Positions 33,463 through 43,215 of a stretch of 64,000 nucleotides of DNA are shown here, piece after piece. How positions within the stretch are numbered: the stretch's first letter is position 1; every line of letters starts with the position of its first letter. The position numbers were made by a program, and so were the translations under genes. The notes below the pieces were generated by a model. That model worked only from the letters and a program-made list of their open reading frames with translations, searched no databases and was not told where the DNA came from. The DNA is from Elusimicrobiaceae bacterium. Lineage in GTDB: Bacteria; Elusimicrobiota; Elusimicrobia; Elusimicrobiales; Elusimicrobiaceae. Where the stretch lies: NCBI GenBank assembly GCA_016281355.1, contig JAEEIL010000012.1, forward strand, positions 111,519 through 175,518. Direction: 5' to 3'.

Positions 33463-34464
33463 ATGAAAAAACTAAGCAAAAATATTTTACCTGTTTTATT
33501 TTTAGTAGTGGTTTTAATAACTTTATCTGCTTGTAATAAAGAGCCTTCTAGAAAAGACATTTTATCTCATAAAGAGTCACATATTACGGAAAAAAAGGAT
33601 ATATTAGGAGACAATAAGAATAAAGAAGAGAGATTAACTCTGCCTATCACTTTACAGAATGAAATAATTTTACTCAATGAAAGAATAGATAAAGAACTTA
33701 AAGAATCGTCAAATATAATTTCCAAATTAGATGAGGTTGAAGGTGACGGTTGGCCGATAGATGATAATGGAAACCTTATTCCCTTAAATGTCATTTATAG
33801 AGAAACAGATAAAGAAGAGGCTCGAAAATACAAAAAATGGATTGAAACAGAGAAAAATATCTCTAAACAAGAACTTGATGAAATCTTAATACAGGAATGC
33901 AGAGGAAAAAATCAGTATGCTGTAAAAGTTTTATTAAATGCAGGAGCCAGTATATCTAAGGATAATTGGCCAAAGGTCATAATAGATAAAGTGTTGTATT
34001 CAGATAATCCTGCAGAGGAAAGACCGGAAAATGTTGATGAGGTTTTAAAACTTTTGTTAAGTGTAAACTCCAAAATAGATGATAAGACATTAAGTCAAGC
34101 TTTTAAAGAAGCCTGTATGTCAGGTTATTCAAAAGTAGTTAAAACTTTATTATCAATAGGTGGAATAGACAAAAAAGATATTTCACAAGCATTATTAATG
34201 ACAGATAACTTTTGGCAACTTGAAAATCAAGGAGAAACTGTTTCAGCTTTATTAGCAGCAGGAGCAGACCCAAACATAAAAGATGTTGATGGAAATACAG
34301 CTTTAATGCTTGTCGAAAATCCTGATGCGGTCAAGGCTTTAATAGAAGCAGGTGCAGATGTTAATGCAAAAGACAAAGAAGGTAAAACTGCTTTGACATT
34401 AGCCAAAGAAGCCGGAAACGAAGAAATAATTAAACTCCTCAAAGCCGCCGGCGCAAAAGAATAA
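33463..34464 (+). CDS. Ankyrin-repeat lipoprotein
   Basis: 333 aa. A lipoprotein signal, VVVLITLSACNKEP, with Cys at about residue 24. A charged helical middle section follows. Ankyrin-type repeats fill the C-terminal 200 residues; the clearest are ETVSALLAAGADPNIKDVDG, NTALMLVENPDAVKALIEAG and ADVNAKDKEGKTALTLAKEA. Earlier repeats (AVKVLLNAGASISKDNW, EVLKLLLSVNSKIDDKTL) are degenerate. Likely a surface or periplasmic protein-binding module. Host-directed action, as for some ankyrin proteins of symbionts, cannot be inferred since it carries a lipoprotein signal. Follows rmuC by 19 bases with GGAG upstream. Confidence 0.85.
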   Translation: MKKLSKNILPVLFLVVVLITLSACNKEPSRKDILSHKESHITEKKDILGDNKNKEERLTLPITLQNEIILLNERIDKELKESSNIISKLDEVEGDGWPIDDNGNLIPLNVIYRETDKEEARKYKKWIETEKNISKQELDEILIQECRGKNQYAVKVLLNAGASISKDNWPKVIIDKVLYSDNPAEERPENVDEVLKLLLSVNSKIDDKTLSQAFKEACMSGYSKVVKTLLSIGGIDKKDISQALLMTDNFWQLENQGETVSALLAAGADPNIKDVDGNTALMLVENPDAVKALIEAGADVNAKDKEGKTALTLAKEAGNEEIIKLLKAAGAKE

Positions 34465-34497
34465 TAAAACAAAGTCAAACCGACCACATTATCTGGC

Positions 34498-34615
34498 AAG
34501 TATTTCGGAGATAATTTAAATTTTTCTTTGACGACTAGTACCAAGAAGTAAAACGAACGGAGTGAGTTTGCGGTACTTTAGGAAAAGAAAAATTTAAATT
34601 AGCCCAAAAGACGCC
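34498..34615 (+). repeat. Dispersed 118-bp palindrome, copy A
   Basis: Long arms AATTTAAATTTTTCTTT (34513-34529) and AAAGAAAAATTTAAATT (34584-34600) give a near-perfect stem, with an inner AGTACC/GGTACT stem. Ends AAGTATTT and AAAAGACGCC match the other three copies. Lies between the ankyrin gene and the synthase operon. Confidence 0.8.
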
Positions 34616-34650
34616 GCTAGCACACAACCCCAACTGTAGCCTTTCAAATC

Positions 34651-34680
34651 TTGCTAAACTGCCTAATAGTATGATATCAT
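34651..34680 (+). promoter_or_regulatory. Possible promoter and operator of the synthase operon
   Basis: TTGCTA (34651-34656) and TATCAT (34675-34680) are 18 bases apart; the latter overlaps a perfect palindrome ATGATATCAT (34671-34680). The gene's AAGGAG site follows at 34698-34703. A weak call. Confidence 0.35.
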
Positions 34681-34708
34681 ATATATATGTATATATTAAG
34701 GAGTCCCT

Positions 34709-37700
34709 ATGTCCAATCATGAACCTATAGCCATTATAGGTATCGGTGCCTTACTCCCCGATGCCAACAATAAAGAAGAATTTTGGCAAAATATCATCAC
34801 AGGTAAAAACTCTATAACGGAAGTCCCGGCAAGTGTGTGGGATCCAAAACTCTATTATTCCCCGGACCACAGCGCAGAGGGCAAAACATATTCCAAAATC
34901 GGTGCATTTTTAAAAGACTATAAATTTAATTCAATAAAATACAGAATACCGCCTGCCGTCGGCAAACAACTTGACCTTGCCCAGCAATATGCTTTAGATG
35001 TTGCTGCCCAGGCACTTGAGGACAGCGGTTACAATAAAAAAGATTTTGACCGTTCGCGTGTTGCCGTAATTGCGGCAAATTCCGCCGGTGGCCCTACAAA
35101 TGAGTATTCCGATATGCGAATTTACGAGCCACTTATCTGGGAAGCTTTAAAAAATTCCGAAACTTTTAAAACTTTAAATACCGCGCAAAGCGAAGAACTT
35201 ATAAACACCGCGCGTGAAGGTTTAAATAAAGTTTTACCTTTGACAACGGAAGATACCATGGCAGGCCAACTGCCGAACGTAATTGCCGGGCGTATTGCGA
35301 ATGTGTTTAATTTGCACGGTACGAGTTTTTCAGTAGATGCCGCCTGTGCAAGTTCCTTGCTTGCTTTGGCTTGTGCTTTGGACGGTTTATGGCTTGGTAA
35401 ATATGATATGGCGCTTTGTGTTGCAAGTGATGCCATGATGGCCCCAAGCCAATATGTCAAATTTGCAAAAATAGGTGCATTATCAGCCGACGGCAGCAGG
35501 CCTTTTGACGATAAAGCCAACGGCTTTGTTATGGGCGAAGGCGCAGGTGCCTTGCTCTTAAAACCTTTAAGCAAAGCCAAAAAAGACGGCGATAAAATTT
35601 ATGCGGTTATCCGCTCGGTCGGTCTTTCAAGCGATGGTAAAGGCAAAGGCATAACAGCCCCGAACCCCGAAGGCCAAAAACTTGCCGTACAAAGGGCTTT
35701 TGAAGGCCTTGAGTACGGGCCGAAAGATATCGGCTTAATGGAAGCACATGGTACATCCACTAAAGTAGGGGACAGCGCCGAAATGCAAGCCCTAAATGAA
35801 GTTTTTAAAGATGTAAAGACGAAAATTGCCCTGGGTTCAATTAAATCTCAAATCGGGCATACTAAAGCAAATGCCGGTATGGCATCATTAATTAAAACCG
35901 CTTTGGCTTTACACAATAAAGTTTTACCGCCTTCAATAAACTTTACCGAACCAAGTAAAAATATAGATTGGCAAAATTCGCCGTTTAAAGTAAACACACA
36001 AGCACGTGCTTGGGAAACCAAAAATTTTAGAAGAGCCAATGTTTCAGCTTTTGGTTTCGGCGGTACAAATGCACATGCAACTTTGGAAGAATATGATGCA
36101 AATCATACTTACGGCAATGAAATTTTAACACAAGAAACAAAACAGGAAATAAAAATAACCACACCCCAAACGGAGGATAAAATGAATTATCAATTACTCG
36201 TGGAAGAAGATAAATTGCTTGGAGATATGCTGATATTTTCCGCACCTACAAGGGAAGAACTTTTTGATTTGCTTAACAAAATTTCCAGGGAAATTACTGA
36301 CGATAAATTTTATTTAGTTAAACAAGCTTATAAAAACCACACGGCACCGCGCGCACAATTTGCCGTATCAATAAACGCAGAAGACACACAAAAACTTAAA
36401 ACCAAAATTGCGTACTTTTTGAAAATTGCCGCAGGTTCAAATGTTTGGGAAGAACAATCTTTATATCTTAAGATGAAAGGTATTTATCCTTTCCACCCTA
36501 CAACACAAAAACCGAAAGTTTGCTTTATGTTCCCGGGCCAAGGTGCACAGTATGTGGACATGATGAAAGATTTGGCAAGCAAATACAAAATCGTGCGTGA
36601 TACTTTTGAAGAAGCCGATAATATCTCCATGAAACTTGCCGGCGTTTCTTTAACCGAAGTTATATGGTCTAAACCCGGCGAAGATAAAGAGAAACTTAAA
36701 GAACGTGAAGAGGGTATAAAAAGAACCGAAATCACACAGCCCGCAATTTTAACGGCAAATGTTGCCATGATGCGCCTTTTATACCAATTCGGTATCAAGC
36801 CCGATGTTACTATGGGTCACAGTTTAGGTGAATACGGTGCCGCAGTTGCTTCCGGCATTTTATCTTTTGAAGATGCTTTAAAGGCAGTAACTATGCGCGG
36901 TAGTGCCATGGCCGGTTTAAACAATAAAGATAACGGCAAGATGGCAGCAGTTGCCGCAAGCGCCGATAAAGTTGAACCGGAACTTAGGAAGATTAGCGGT
37001 TACGTGGCAGTAGCAAATAAAAACTGCCCGACGCAAACCGTTATTGCTGGGGAATCTAAATCGGTAGATGATGCTGTAAATATGTTTAACAACATGGGCA
37101 TGCAGGCAGTTGTTATACCTGTATCACATGCTTTCCACTCCGCAATTGTCCGCCCTGCTGCAGAAGGTTACAGAAAATTTTTAGATACTTTAACTTTCCA
37201 CGCACCTGTTTTGCCGATAACTTCTAACGTATCTGCGGATTTTTATCCAAGCGACGTACAATCTATCAAAGATACCATGGTGGAACAAATCATGAGTTCC
37301 GTTGAGTGGATAAAACAAGTTGAACTTGCTTATCAGCGCGGTGTGCGTTTATTCATTGAAGTCGGTCCTAAACGCATTTTAAGCGCTTTTGTAACAAATA
37401 CATTAGAAGGTAAAAAAGATATCCGCGTGCTTGCTTCAAACCATCCAAAACGTGGCGGTATAACAGAGTTTAATGACTTAATGGCCAATTTGGCTGCCGC
37501 CGGCATAGAAGTAGATTGGAGCAAAACTGATTTGGAAAAACAAGAAACTTTATATAACCCCGCTTTTGTTAACGCCGTTATGCCTAACAAAGTGCAAACG
37601 GTTGAAGTGCCGGTAAAAACACAAGTCAGTACAGGTGATATTACGATAGAAAATATAAACTGCACTTTAAATTTAACCAAAGAACAAGCAGAAGTTTTAC

Positions 37701-40700
37701 TCAAGACTTTACAGGAAAAATTAGGTATTGTTGCCACAGGTAAACAAGAAACACCGAAACAAGAAGAGCCTAAAAAAGAACCTGTTACCGAAGTAAAACC
37801 CGAACCTAAAAAAGAAGTTAAGCCATTGGATGAAGCAACAGTAACAAAGGAAGTTGTGGCCTTAATTTCTCAAAAAACAGGTTACCCGGAAGATATGCTT
37901 GAACTTGATGTCGATATGGAAGCTGAACTCGGTATTGATACAGTTAAGCAAGCGGAAATGTTGATTTTACTTCAGGAAAAATACGGTATTGCTTCAAATT
38001 CCGCTTTAGTATTAAAAGATTACCCGACGATTAGGCATTGTATCAATTACATTATGTCAAACACGAGTAAAGAACATAATGCCCCTAAACAGGAAAAAGA
38101 AACCCCTTCTGCCAAAGCAGAAGACCCTTTACCCAAACCGTCGGAACAAGAACCGGAAGCAGCGGAATTTAAAGAAGAAATAAAGCAAGAAGAAAAACCT
38201 GTTCAAGAAGAACAGGCTGAGGAACAACCTGCTGAAGAACAACCATCGGTTGAAGAAGAAAAACCCGAACCTAAAGAACAAACTTTGCAAACAGAACAAA
38301 CGCAAGAAGAAAAACGGGAAAATACTAAACACCGTTTTTTGCCTGTTTTGGCAGATGCACCGATTTCAGAAGAAGCAAAACGTAATTTATCACCTAAAAG
38401 AACTGTTTTGATATTTTCGGACAATGCCTCTCTTACTAAAGCATATAATGATGCTTTTAAAATGGAAGGCCTTAAAACACATATTTTTACAAAATTAAAA
38501 ACGAGAGGCAAAAATGTAAGTATGACTTCTTGGGATTCTTTACAAGAAACCCAAACCGCCTTGGAAACTTTTGCCAAAGAAAATCAGTACCCTGTACAAG
38601 GTATAGTTTATTTGCTTCCGTGTTCACTCAAAAAATATGATAAAAAACAAAGCCCTTCTGCCGAAGCAGAAGAGTATTTAAGACCTTTAAAACTCGCCGT
38701 AAAAATATTTGAAAAAGACTTAAAAGATAAATCTAATGCAGATACTTTCCTTGCCACTGTCTTTGAAAACGAAAGCGGGATACCTTTTGTCAGTAAAGAA
38801 AACCCGACGAACGGAACTGTTTTGGGTGCTGCCTTATGTTTAAGGAAAGAACTTTATGATAATTTCGGTATTTCAAACAAAATAGTTTCTTTTGATAAAA
38901 ATACATCTGCCGAAGTAATGGCACAAAAAACCATATACGAAATTTTAAAAGGGGATGAGCGTTGCTTAATCGGTTATGATGATAATAACAGGCATACAAT
39001 TTTTTATATGCCTTATAAATTTGCAGAAAGCACGGCACTTTCTTTGGAAGGCAAAACTCTTGCTTTTACGGGTTCAGGCCTCGGTGCAAGTTTTGCCTTA
39101 AAAGTAGCTGAAAAATTTAAAGCACGTTTTGTTTTAATCGGCGAAGAAGAATTGGTTGATAAAACTTCATATTATGCTACGTTAGCACCTGAAGAACTTA
39201 AAAAAGAAAAAGATAATTTTGTCAAACAATTAAAAGAGCAGGATGCGAATATCTCTGAAGATTCTATAAATGAACATTTGAGAAGAATAGATAATTCGAT
39301 AATTATTTTCAAAAATTTACAGAAGTTAGAAGCACTTGACCGCGAGGTGGAATATTTCGGTACTGATTTTTCTAATACTTTAAAATTGAAAGAAACAATT
39401 TCAAAAATAAGGAATCGTTTCGGAAGAGTAGATGGTTTATTTCATTTGATAAATTTAAGTCAAAAAGGTTTTGATACTAATGTTAATGCCATTTCAAACT
39501 TTTTGGCTTTTAATTTTGTTAAAGACGGCGGAATATATCTTTTTAATACCAATATTTCAAGCAAATTCGGCCTTTCTGGGCAAAGTGAAAAAGCAAGCAC
39601 AGATTATTATTTAAACCAACTTGCATATACCTTAAGTGCTTTAGGTTTTAGGGCTTTGAGCATTGCAATACCAACGTTTGAAGAAGCATTTCTTAAAAAA
39701 GAAAATGCCGAGATTTTGCCTAAAGAATTTTGCCTTAATTTAATTTTGGATGAAGTTTTATATGGTAAGAATTCTGAAGTTTTGTTTACCGATCCTTTAG
39801 GGAATATAGATTGGGATAAACAACTCCGTTTTGATTACGAAGAACAAACTGAAATTGTTCAAGAAGAAGTTAAAGAAGAAGTTAAAGAAGATGTAAAACT
39901 GGAAGAACAAACTGAAGCTCCAAAGGAAGAACAAAAAATAGAACAGGAAAAAGTGGAAGAAGGAAGTGTTCAACCGGAAGAACAACAAGAAGAAGATTCG
40001 ACAGAGGAACAAAAACAAGAACAAGAAACGCCTGCCCCGTCTTTAGAACAAGAAGCTTTATTTGAAGAAAAGCCTTCCGAAGAAGAAAAGACAGAGGTAA
40101 ACACTCCTGCAATAGAAACCTCAAGTAACGAGTATCCTTTTGCCGGTAAACTTAAGGAACAAACGGATAATAATATTTTGATGGAAAAAACTTTTACCCC
40201 AGATAAACAATACTTGCAAGATTACAGCATTGATAAAGTTCCGTTTTTGGCAGGAACTTTCGGGTTAGAATGTTTAGGCGAAATAAGTCAAAAGTTTGAC
40301 GGACACCCAGCGGAAGGTTTTGAAAGGGTACACTTTTATTTGCCTATCAAGTTAATAAGGCAAAATCCGTTAACCGTTCGTATCAAAGCCGGTAAAGAAG
40401 AAAACAAAACTAATTTTGAAATTGAATCTGATTTTATTGGCAGTAATGGTAAGAAAATAGGTAATACCCGTTGCCATATCACAGCAGAAAATTTAAAAGA
40501 TTTTGAAAGTTCTTGGAATTCGATTAAGAATAATATTGCCTTAACCGATACTTTAACTGTATCGAAAGAAGATACTTATAAAGGATATTTTCAAGGATCG
40601 AGTATGCAAGTATTAGATGGTATTGTTAAAATTGAAAACAATGCTGTTTTGGCTCTTTATAAAGAACCTGAAACACCTTTGTTTGAAGGTGATACATCAT

Positions 40701-40978
40701 CTTTATTAAGCGCCCCGCTTTTAACTGAGGCCATGTTCCAAGCATGTGCTTACAGGGATTATGCGGTGGAAGGTTATGCAACTTTGCCTGAGTATATTTC
40801 AAAAATACGTTTTTATCATCAAGGGCAAACACCACCAAAGGAACTTTATGTTTATGCAAAATATAATGACAAAACCATAGAAGGTAAAAGTTCTTTTGAT
40901 GCTTTCGTATTTGATAAAAAATTAGATTTGTGGGCAGAAATAAAAGATCTTCAAACCATCGGCGGTATAGGCCGTTAG
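34709..40978 (+). CDS. Iterative type I polyketide / fatty-acid synthase, KS-AT-ACP-KR-DH
   Basis: 2089 aa, the largest gene here. Ketosynthase (1-460) with active Cys213 in DAACASSLLAL, His347 in EAHGTSTK and His384 in IGHTKANAG. Acyltransferase (about 590-910) with Ser705 in GHSLGEYGAA and His810 in HAFHS. One carrier domain (about 1040-1125), whose modified position reads LGIDTVKQAEML, so Thr1078 stands where Ser is normal. A ketoreductase-like region (about 1300-1690, TGSGLGASFALKV) has a blurred catalytic Tyr motif. Last comes a double-hotdog dehydratase fold (about 1810-2085), where the expected His of the DH signature is Tyr1839 (QDYSIDKVPFL). Acidic linkers flank the carrier and the last domain. 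No enoylreductase or thioesterase. Layout resembles PfaA, but PfaB/C/D are not in the window. Confidence 0.9.
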   Translation: MSNHEPIAIIGIGALLPDANNKEEFWQNIITGKNSITEVPASVWDPKLYYSPDHSAEGKTYSKIGAFLKDYKFNSIKYRIPPAVGKQLDLAQQYALDVAAQALEDSGYNKKDFDRSRVAVIAANSAGGPTNEYSDMRIYEPLIWEALKNSETFKTLNTAQSEELINTAREGLNKVLPLTTEDTMAGQLPNVIAGRIANVFNLHGTSFSVDAACASSLLALACALDGLWLGKYDMALCVASDAMMAPSQYVKFAKIGALSADGSRPFDDKANGFVMGEGAGALLLKPLSKAKKDGDKIYAVIRSVGLSSDGKGKGITAPNPEGQKLAVQRAFEGLEYGPKDIGLMEAHGTSTKVGDSAEMQALNEVFKDVKTKIALGSIKSQIGHTKANAGMASLIKTALALHNKVLPPSINFTEPSKNIDWQNSPFKVNTQARAWETKNFRRANVSAFGFGGTNAHATLEEYDANHTYGNEILTQETKQEIKITTPQTEDKMNYQLLVEEDKLLGDMLIFSAPTREELFDLLNKISREITDDKFYLVKQAYKNHTAPRAQFAVSINAEDTQKLKTKIAYFLKIAAGSNVWEEQSLYLKMKGIYPFHPTTQKPKVCFMFPGQGAQYVDMMKDLASKYKIVRDTFEEADNISMKLAGVSLTEVIWSKPGEDKEKLKEREEGIKRTEITQPAILTANVAMMRLLYQFGIKPDVTMGHSLGEYGAAVASGILSFEDALKAVTMRGSAMAGLNNKDNGKMAAVAASADKVEPELRKISGYVAVANKNCPTQTVIAGESKSVDDAVNMFNNMGMQAVVIPVSHAFHSAIVRPAAEGYRKFLDTLTFHAPVLPITSNVSADFYPSDVQSIKDTMVEQIMSSVEWIKQVELAYQRGVRLFIEVGPKRILSAFVTNTLEGKKDIRVLASNHPKRGGITEFNDLMANLAAAGIEVDWSKTDLEKQETLYNPAFVNAVMPNKVQTVEVPVKTQVSTGDITIENINCTLNLTKEQAEVLLKTLQEKLGIVATGKQETPKQEEPKKEPVTEVKPEPKKEVKPLDEATVTKEVVALISQKTGYPEDMLELDVDMEAELGIDTVKQAEMLILLQEKYGIASNSALVLKDYPTIRHCINYIMSNTSKEHNAPKQEKETPSAKAEDPLPKPSEQEPEAAEFKEEIKQEEKPVQEEQAEEQPAEEQPSVEEEKPEPKEQTLQTEQTQEEKRENTKHRFLPVLADAPISEEAKRNLSPKRTVLIFSDNASLTKAYNDAFKMEGLKTHIFTKLKTRGKNVSMTSWDSLQETQTALETFAKENQYPVQGIVYLLPCSLKKYDKKQSPSAEAEEYLRPLKLAVKIFEKDLKDKSNADTFLATVFENESGIPFVSKENPTNGTVLGAALCLRKELYDNFGISNKIVSFDKNTSAEVMAQKTIYEILKGDERCLIGYDDNNRHTIFYMPYKFAESTALSLEGKTLAFTGSGLGASFALKVAEKFKARFVLIGEEELVDKTSYYATLAPEELKKEKDNFVKQLKEQDANISEDSINEHLRRIDNSIIIFKNLQKLEALDREVEYFGTDFSNTLKLKETISKIRNRFGRVDGLFHLINLSQKGFDTNVNAISNFLAFNFVKDGGIYLFNTNISSKFGLSGQSEKASTDYYLNQLAYTLSALGFRALSIAIPTFEEAFLKKENAEILPKEFCLNLILDEVLYGKNSEVLFTDPLGNIDWDKQLRFDYEEQTEIVQEEVKEEVKEDVKLEEQTEAPKEEQKIEQEKVEEGSVQPEEQQEEDSTEEQKQEQETPAPSLEQEALFEEKPSEEEKTEVNTPAIETSSNEYPFAGKLKEQTDNNILMEKTFTPDKQYLQDYSIDKVPFLAGTFGLECLGEISQKFDGHPAEGFERVHFYLPIKLIRQNPLTVRIKAGKEENKTNFEIESDFIGSNGKKIGNTRCHITAENLKDFESSWNSIKNNIALTDTLTVSKEDTYKGYFQGSSMQVLDGIVKIENNAVLALYKEPETPLFEGDTSSLLSAPLLTEAMFQACAYRDYAVEGYATLPEYISKIRFYHQGQTPPKELYVYAKYNDKTIEGKSSFDAFVFDKKLDLWAEIKDLQTIGGIGR

Positions 40979-40986
40979 GAGAGTTT

Positions 40987-41610
40987 ATGAACTATCGTTA
41001 CATTATTACAAAAACAACAGAAGTTCCGGATGCAGAAACATTTTTAACAGGGATGGAGTTCTCCCAGTATAAACATTTTGCTGTTGAAAAGAGAGCACAA
41101 GAGTGGCTTGCCGGACGTTATGCCGTAAAGCAACTTGCATCTGAATTCTTTAATTTACCTTTCAAAAAAATGCAAGTCAAAAATGCCAAAAACGGTATGC
41201 CTGTTTTGCAAGCTGATGGGGGGAACCATTTAACAATTTCTATATCACATCGAGGTGATTATGCAGTTGCGGCTATTTCTTTAACAGGTGATTTAATCGG
41301 CATAGATGTAGAAAAAATAGAACCAAGGCCACAAAGATGGGTTGAGCAATATTTTAATAAAGAGGAATTAATTGCAAATGATGATGGATATTTAACTGAA
41401 CTTTGGGCTAAAAAAGAAGCAGTTTTAAAACTTTTGGGAGTAGGTTTGACAATCCCTACTACGCAAATAAAAATCATCAATAATGAAGTGCAATTTTTTG
41501 GTAAGGCATTAGATATTTGGGCTTTTAAAGGCAGCCCCAAAATTTCTTTTGAGACAAAAACTCTGGATGATGCTTACAAATTTGTTTTAGCATATCCGGC
41601 AATTATTTAG
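40987..41610 (+). CDS. Sfp-type 4'-phosphopantetheinyl transferase
   Basis: 207 aa from ATG 40987 with AGGAG upstream; an earlier in-frame ATG lies inside the synthase gene and is not used. Motifs: WLAGRYAVKQLA, HLTISISHRGDYAVAA, the Mg-binding GIDVEKIEPR and LWAKKEAVLKLLG. This is the broad-range Sfp/PptT class, which primes type I synthases. Eight bases after the synthase stop, so it almost surely modifies the synthase carrier domain. Confidence 0.93.
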   Translation: MNYRYIITKTTEVPDAETFLTGMEFSQYKHFAVEKRAQEWLAGRYAVKQLASEFFNLPFKKMQVKNAKNGMPVLQADGGNHLTISISHRGDYAVAAISLTGDLIGIDVEKIEPRPQRWVEQYFNKEELIANDDGYLTELWAKKEAVLKLLGVGLTIPTTQIKIINNEVQFFGKALDIWAFKGSPKISFETKTLDDAYKFVLAYPAII

Positions 41611-41617
41611 GAGAGTT

Positions 41618-43213
41618 ATGAAAGATACAGAAAAATTTGACCTTAACGATAAGGAATTAAAAGAAACTCCGGAAAAGATAAAAAAATTCCGCGAGCTTAT
41701 CGAAAACACAACAAAACAAGATAAAGAAAAAGCAAAGCTCCAAAATGAAAAGGGTAAATTTACTGCCCGTGAAAGATTGCAGTATTTGCTTGATGAAAAT
41801 AGCTTTTTTGAAATACATTCTTTGGTAGAAACTCGCTGCCAAGATTTCGGTTTGAAAGAAAAACATCTTAAAGGCGATGGCGTTATTACCGGTTTTGGCC
41901 GCATTAACGGCAGGGAAGTAGCAATTTTTGCACAAGATTTTACACAACTTGGTGGTTCACTTGGATTGGCACATGCCAAGAAAATTGCTTATATTATGGA
42001 CCGTGCTTTAGAAGCTAAAATACCAATAATAGGGCTTTTAGATTCAGGCGGGGCACGCATACAAGAAGGTGTTGACAGCCTTGATGGTTACGGAGAAATT
42101 TTTAAAAGAAATGTAAAGTGTTCCGGTGTTATTCCGCAAATTTCCGTAATTTTAGGGCCTTGTGCAGGGGGGGCGGTATATTCCCCTGCTTTAACTGATT
42201 TTATCTTTATGGTAGATGGTATCAGCCACATGTTTGTAACAGGCCCGAACGTGGTAAAAGCAGCAACGGGTGAGGAAGTTGACCTCAATACTTTAGGTGG
42301 CAGTAAAGCGCATGCACAAAAAAGCGGTGTTTGCCATGTAATTGCAAACAGTGAACAAGATTGTTTTAGACAGGTGAGAGAATTGATGACGTTCTTACCT
42401 CAAAATTGTAAAGAAAAACCTATTTGTAGCTCTACTTTAGACGTTGCAGACAGGCAAACCCCTATGCTTGAAAAATTATCTTGTATGGACCCTGGCAAAC
42501 CTTTCCGCATACATCACATTATTTGGGAACTTGCAGATGAAAATAAGTTTTTTGAAATTCATCGCGACTACGCAAAAAACATAATCACCGGTTTTGCTAA
42601 ACTTGGTGGTGAAGTCGTGGGTATAGTTGCAAATAACTCCGATTATTTGGGTGGTGCATTGGACCTAAATGCAAGTGATAAAGCAGCCCGCTTTGTAAGA
42701 TTTTTAAATAACTTTAATATTCCGATTTTAACCTTGGTTGATATCGGCGGTTATTTGCCGGGCGTAGAGCAAGAACACGGCGGTATCATCAGGCATGGTG
42801 CAAAACTTTTGTACGCTTACGGTGAAGCCACTGTTCCTAAGATTACTTTGGTTATCCGTAAAGCTTACGGCGGTGCTTATATCGCTATGGGTTCAAAGGC
42901 ACTTGGTGCAGATTTTAACTTTGCTTTACCGTCTGCAGAATTTGCCGTTATGGGCCCGCGCGGTGCAGTAGAAATTTTATATGCTAAAGATATAAAAGCA
43001 GCCGCGAAAGATAAAGTTGAAGAACTTAAAGAAAAACTTACCAAAGAGTATGCACAAAAGTTTGCTTCACCTTATCAGACGGCAGCAAGCGGTTCAATTG
43101 ATGAAATTATTGAACCTTCCAAAGCACGCAGTATCATTATTCGTGCTTTAAAAGTTTTGGCAAAGAAGAGAGTTGCCAAAACAAATGAACCGAAAGGAAA
43201 TATTCCGCTTTAA
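41618..43213 (+). CDS. Acyl-CoA carboxylase carboxyltransferase subunit (PccB/AccB family)
   Basis: 531 aa. Crotonase-fold carboxyltransferase that moves CO2 from biotin to acyl-CoA. N-terminal half: KFTARERLQYLLDENSFFE, LGGSLGLAHAKKIAYIMDRA, LLDSGGARIQEGVDSLDGYG. C-terminal half: GGALDLNASDKAARFVRFLN, IIRHGAKLLYAYGEATVPK, RKAYGGAYIAMGSKALGAD. In Streptomyces enzymes the residue after GGAY helps set acyl-chain choice (Asp favours propionyl, Ile allows acetyl); here it is Ile. Inference: makes malonyl-CoA, or both malonyl- and methylmalonyl-CoA, as extender for the synthase. No biotin carboxylase or biotin carrier is in the window. AGGAG before the ATG; 7 bases after the transferase gene. Confidence 0.88.
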   Translation: MKDTEKFDLNDKELKETPEKIKKFRELIENTTKQDKEKAKLQNEKGKFTARERLQYLLDENSFFEIHSLVETRCQDFGLKEKHLKGDGVITGFGRINGREVAIFAQDFTQLGGSLGLAHAKKIAYIMDRALEAKIPIIGLLDSGGARIQEGVDSLDGYGEIFKRNVKCSGVIPQISVILGPCAGGAVYSPALTDFIFMVDGISHMFVTGPNVVKAATGEEVDLNTLGGSKAHAQKSGVCHVIANSEQDCFRQVRELMTFLPQNCKEKPICSSTLDVADRQTPMLEKLSCMDPGKPFRIHHIIWELADENKFFEIHRDYAKNIITGFAKLGGEVVGIVANNSDYLGGALDLNASDKAARFVRFLNNFNIPILTLVDIGGYLPGVEQEHGGIIRHGAKLLYAYGEATVPKITLVIRKAYGGAYIAMGSKALGADFNFALPSAEFAVMGPRGAVEILYAKDIKAAAKDKVEELKEKLTKEYAQKFASPYQTAASGSIDEIIEPSKARSIIIRALKVLAKKRVAKTNEPKGNIPL

Positions 43214-43215
43214 TT

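Noticed and set aside
38129..38332. Phe/Leu/Arg-rich minus-strand ORFs in the synthase
   Set aside because: Shadows of the Glu/Gln/Lys-rich linker codons.
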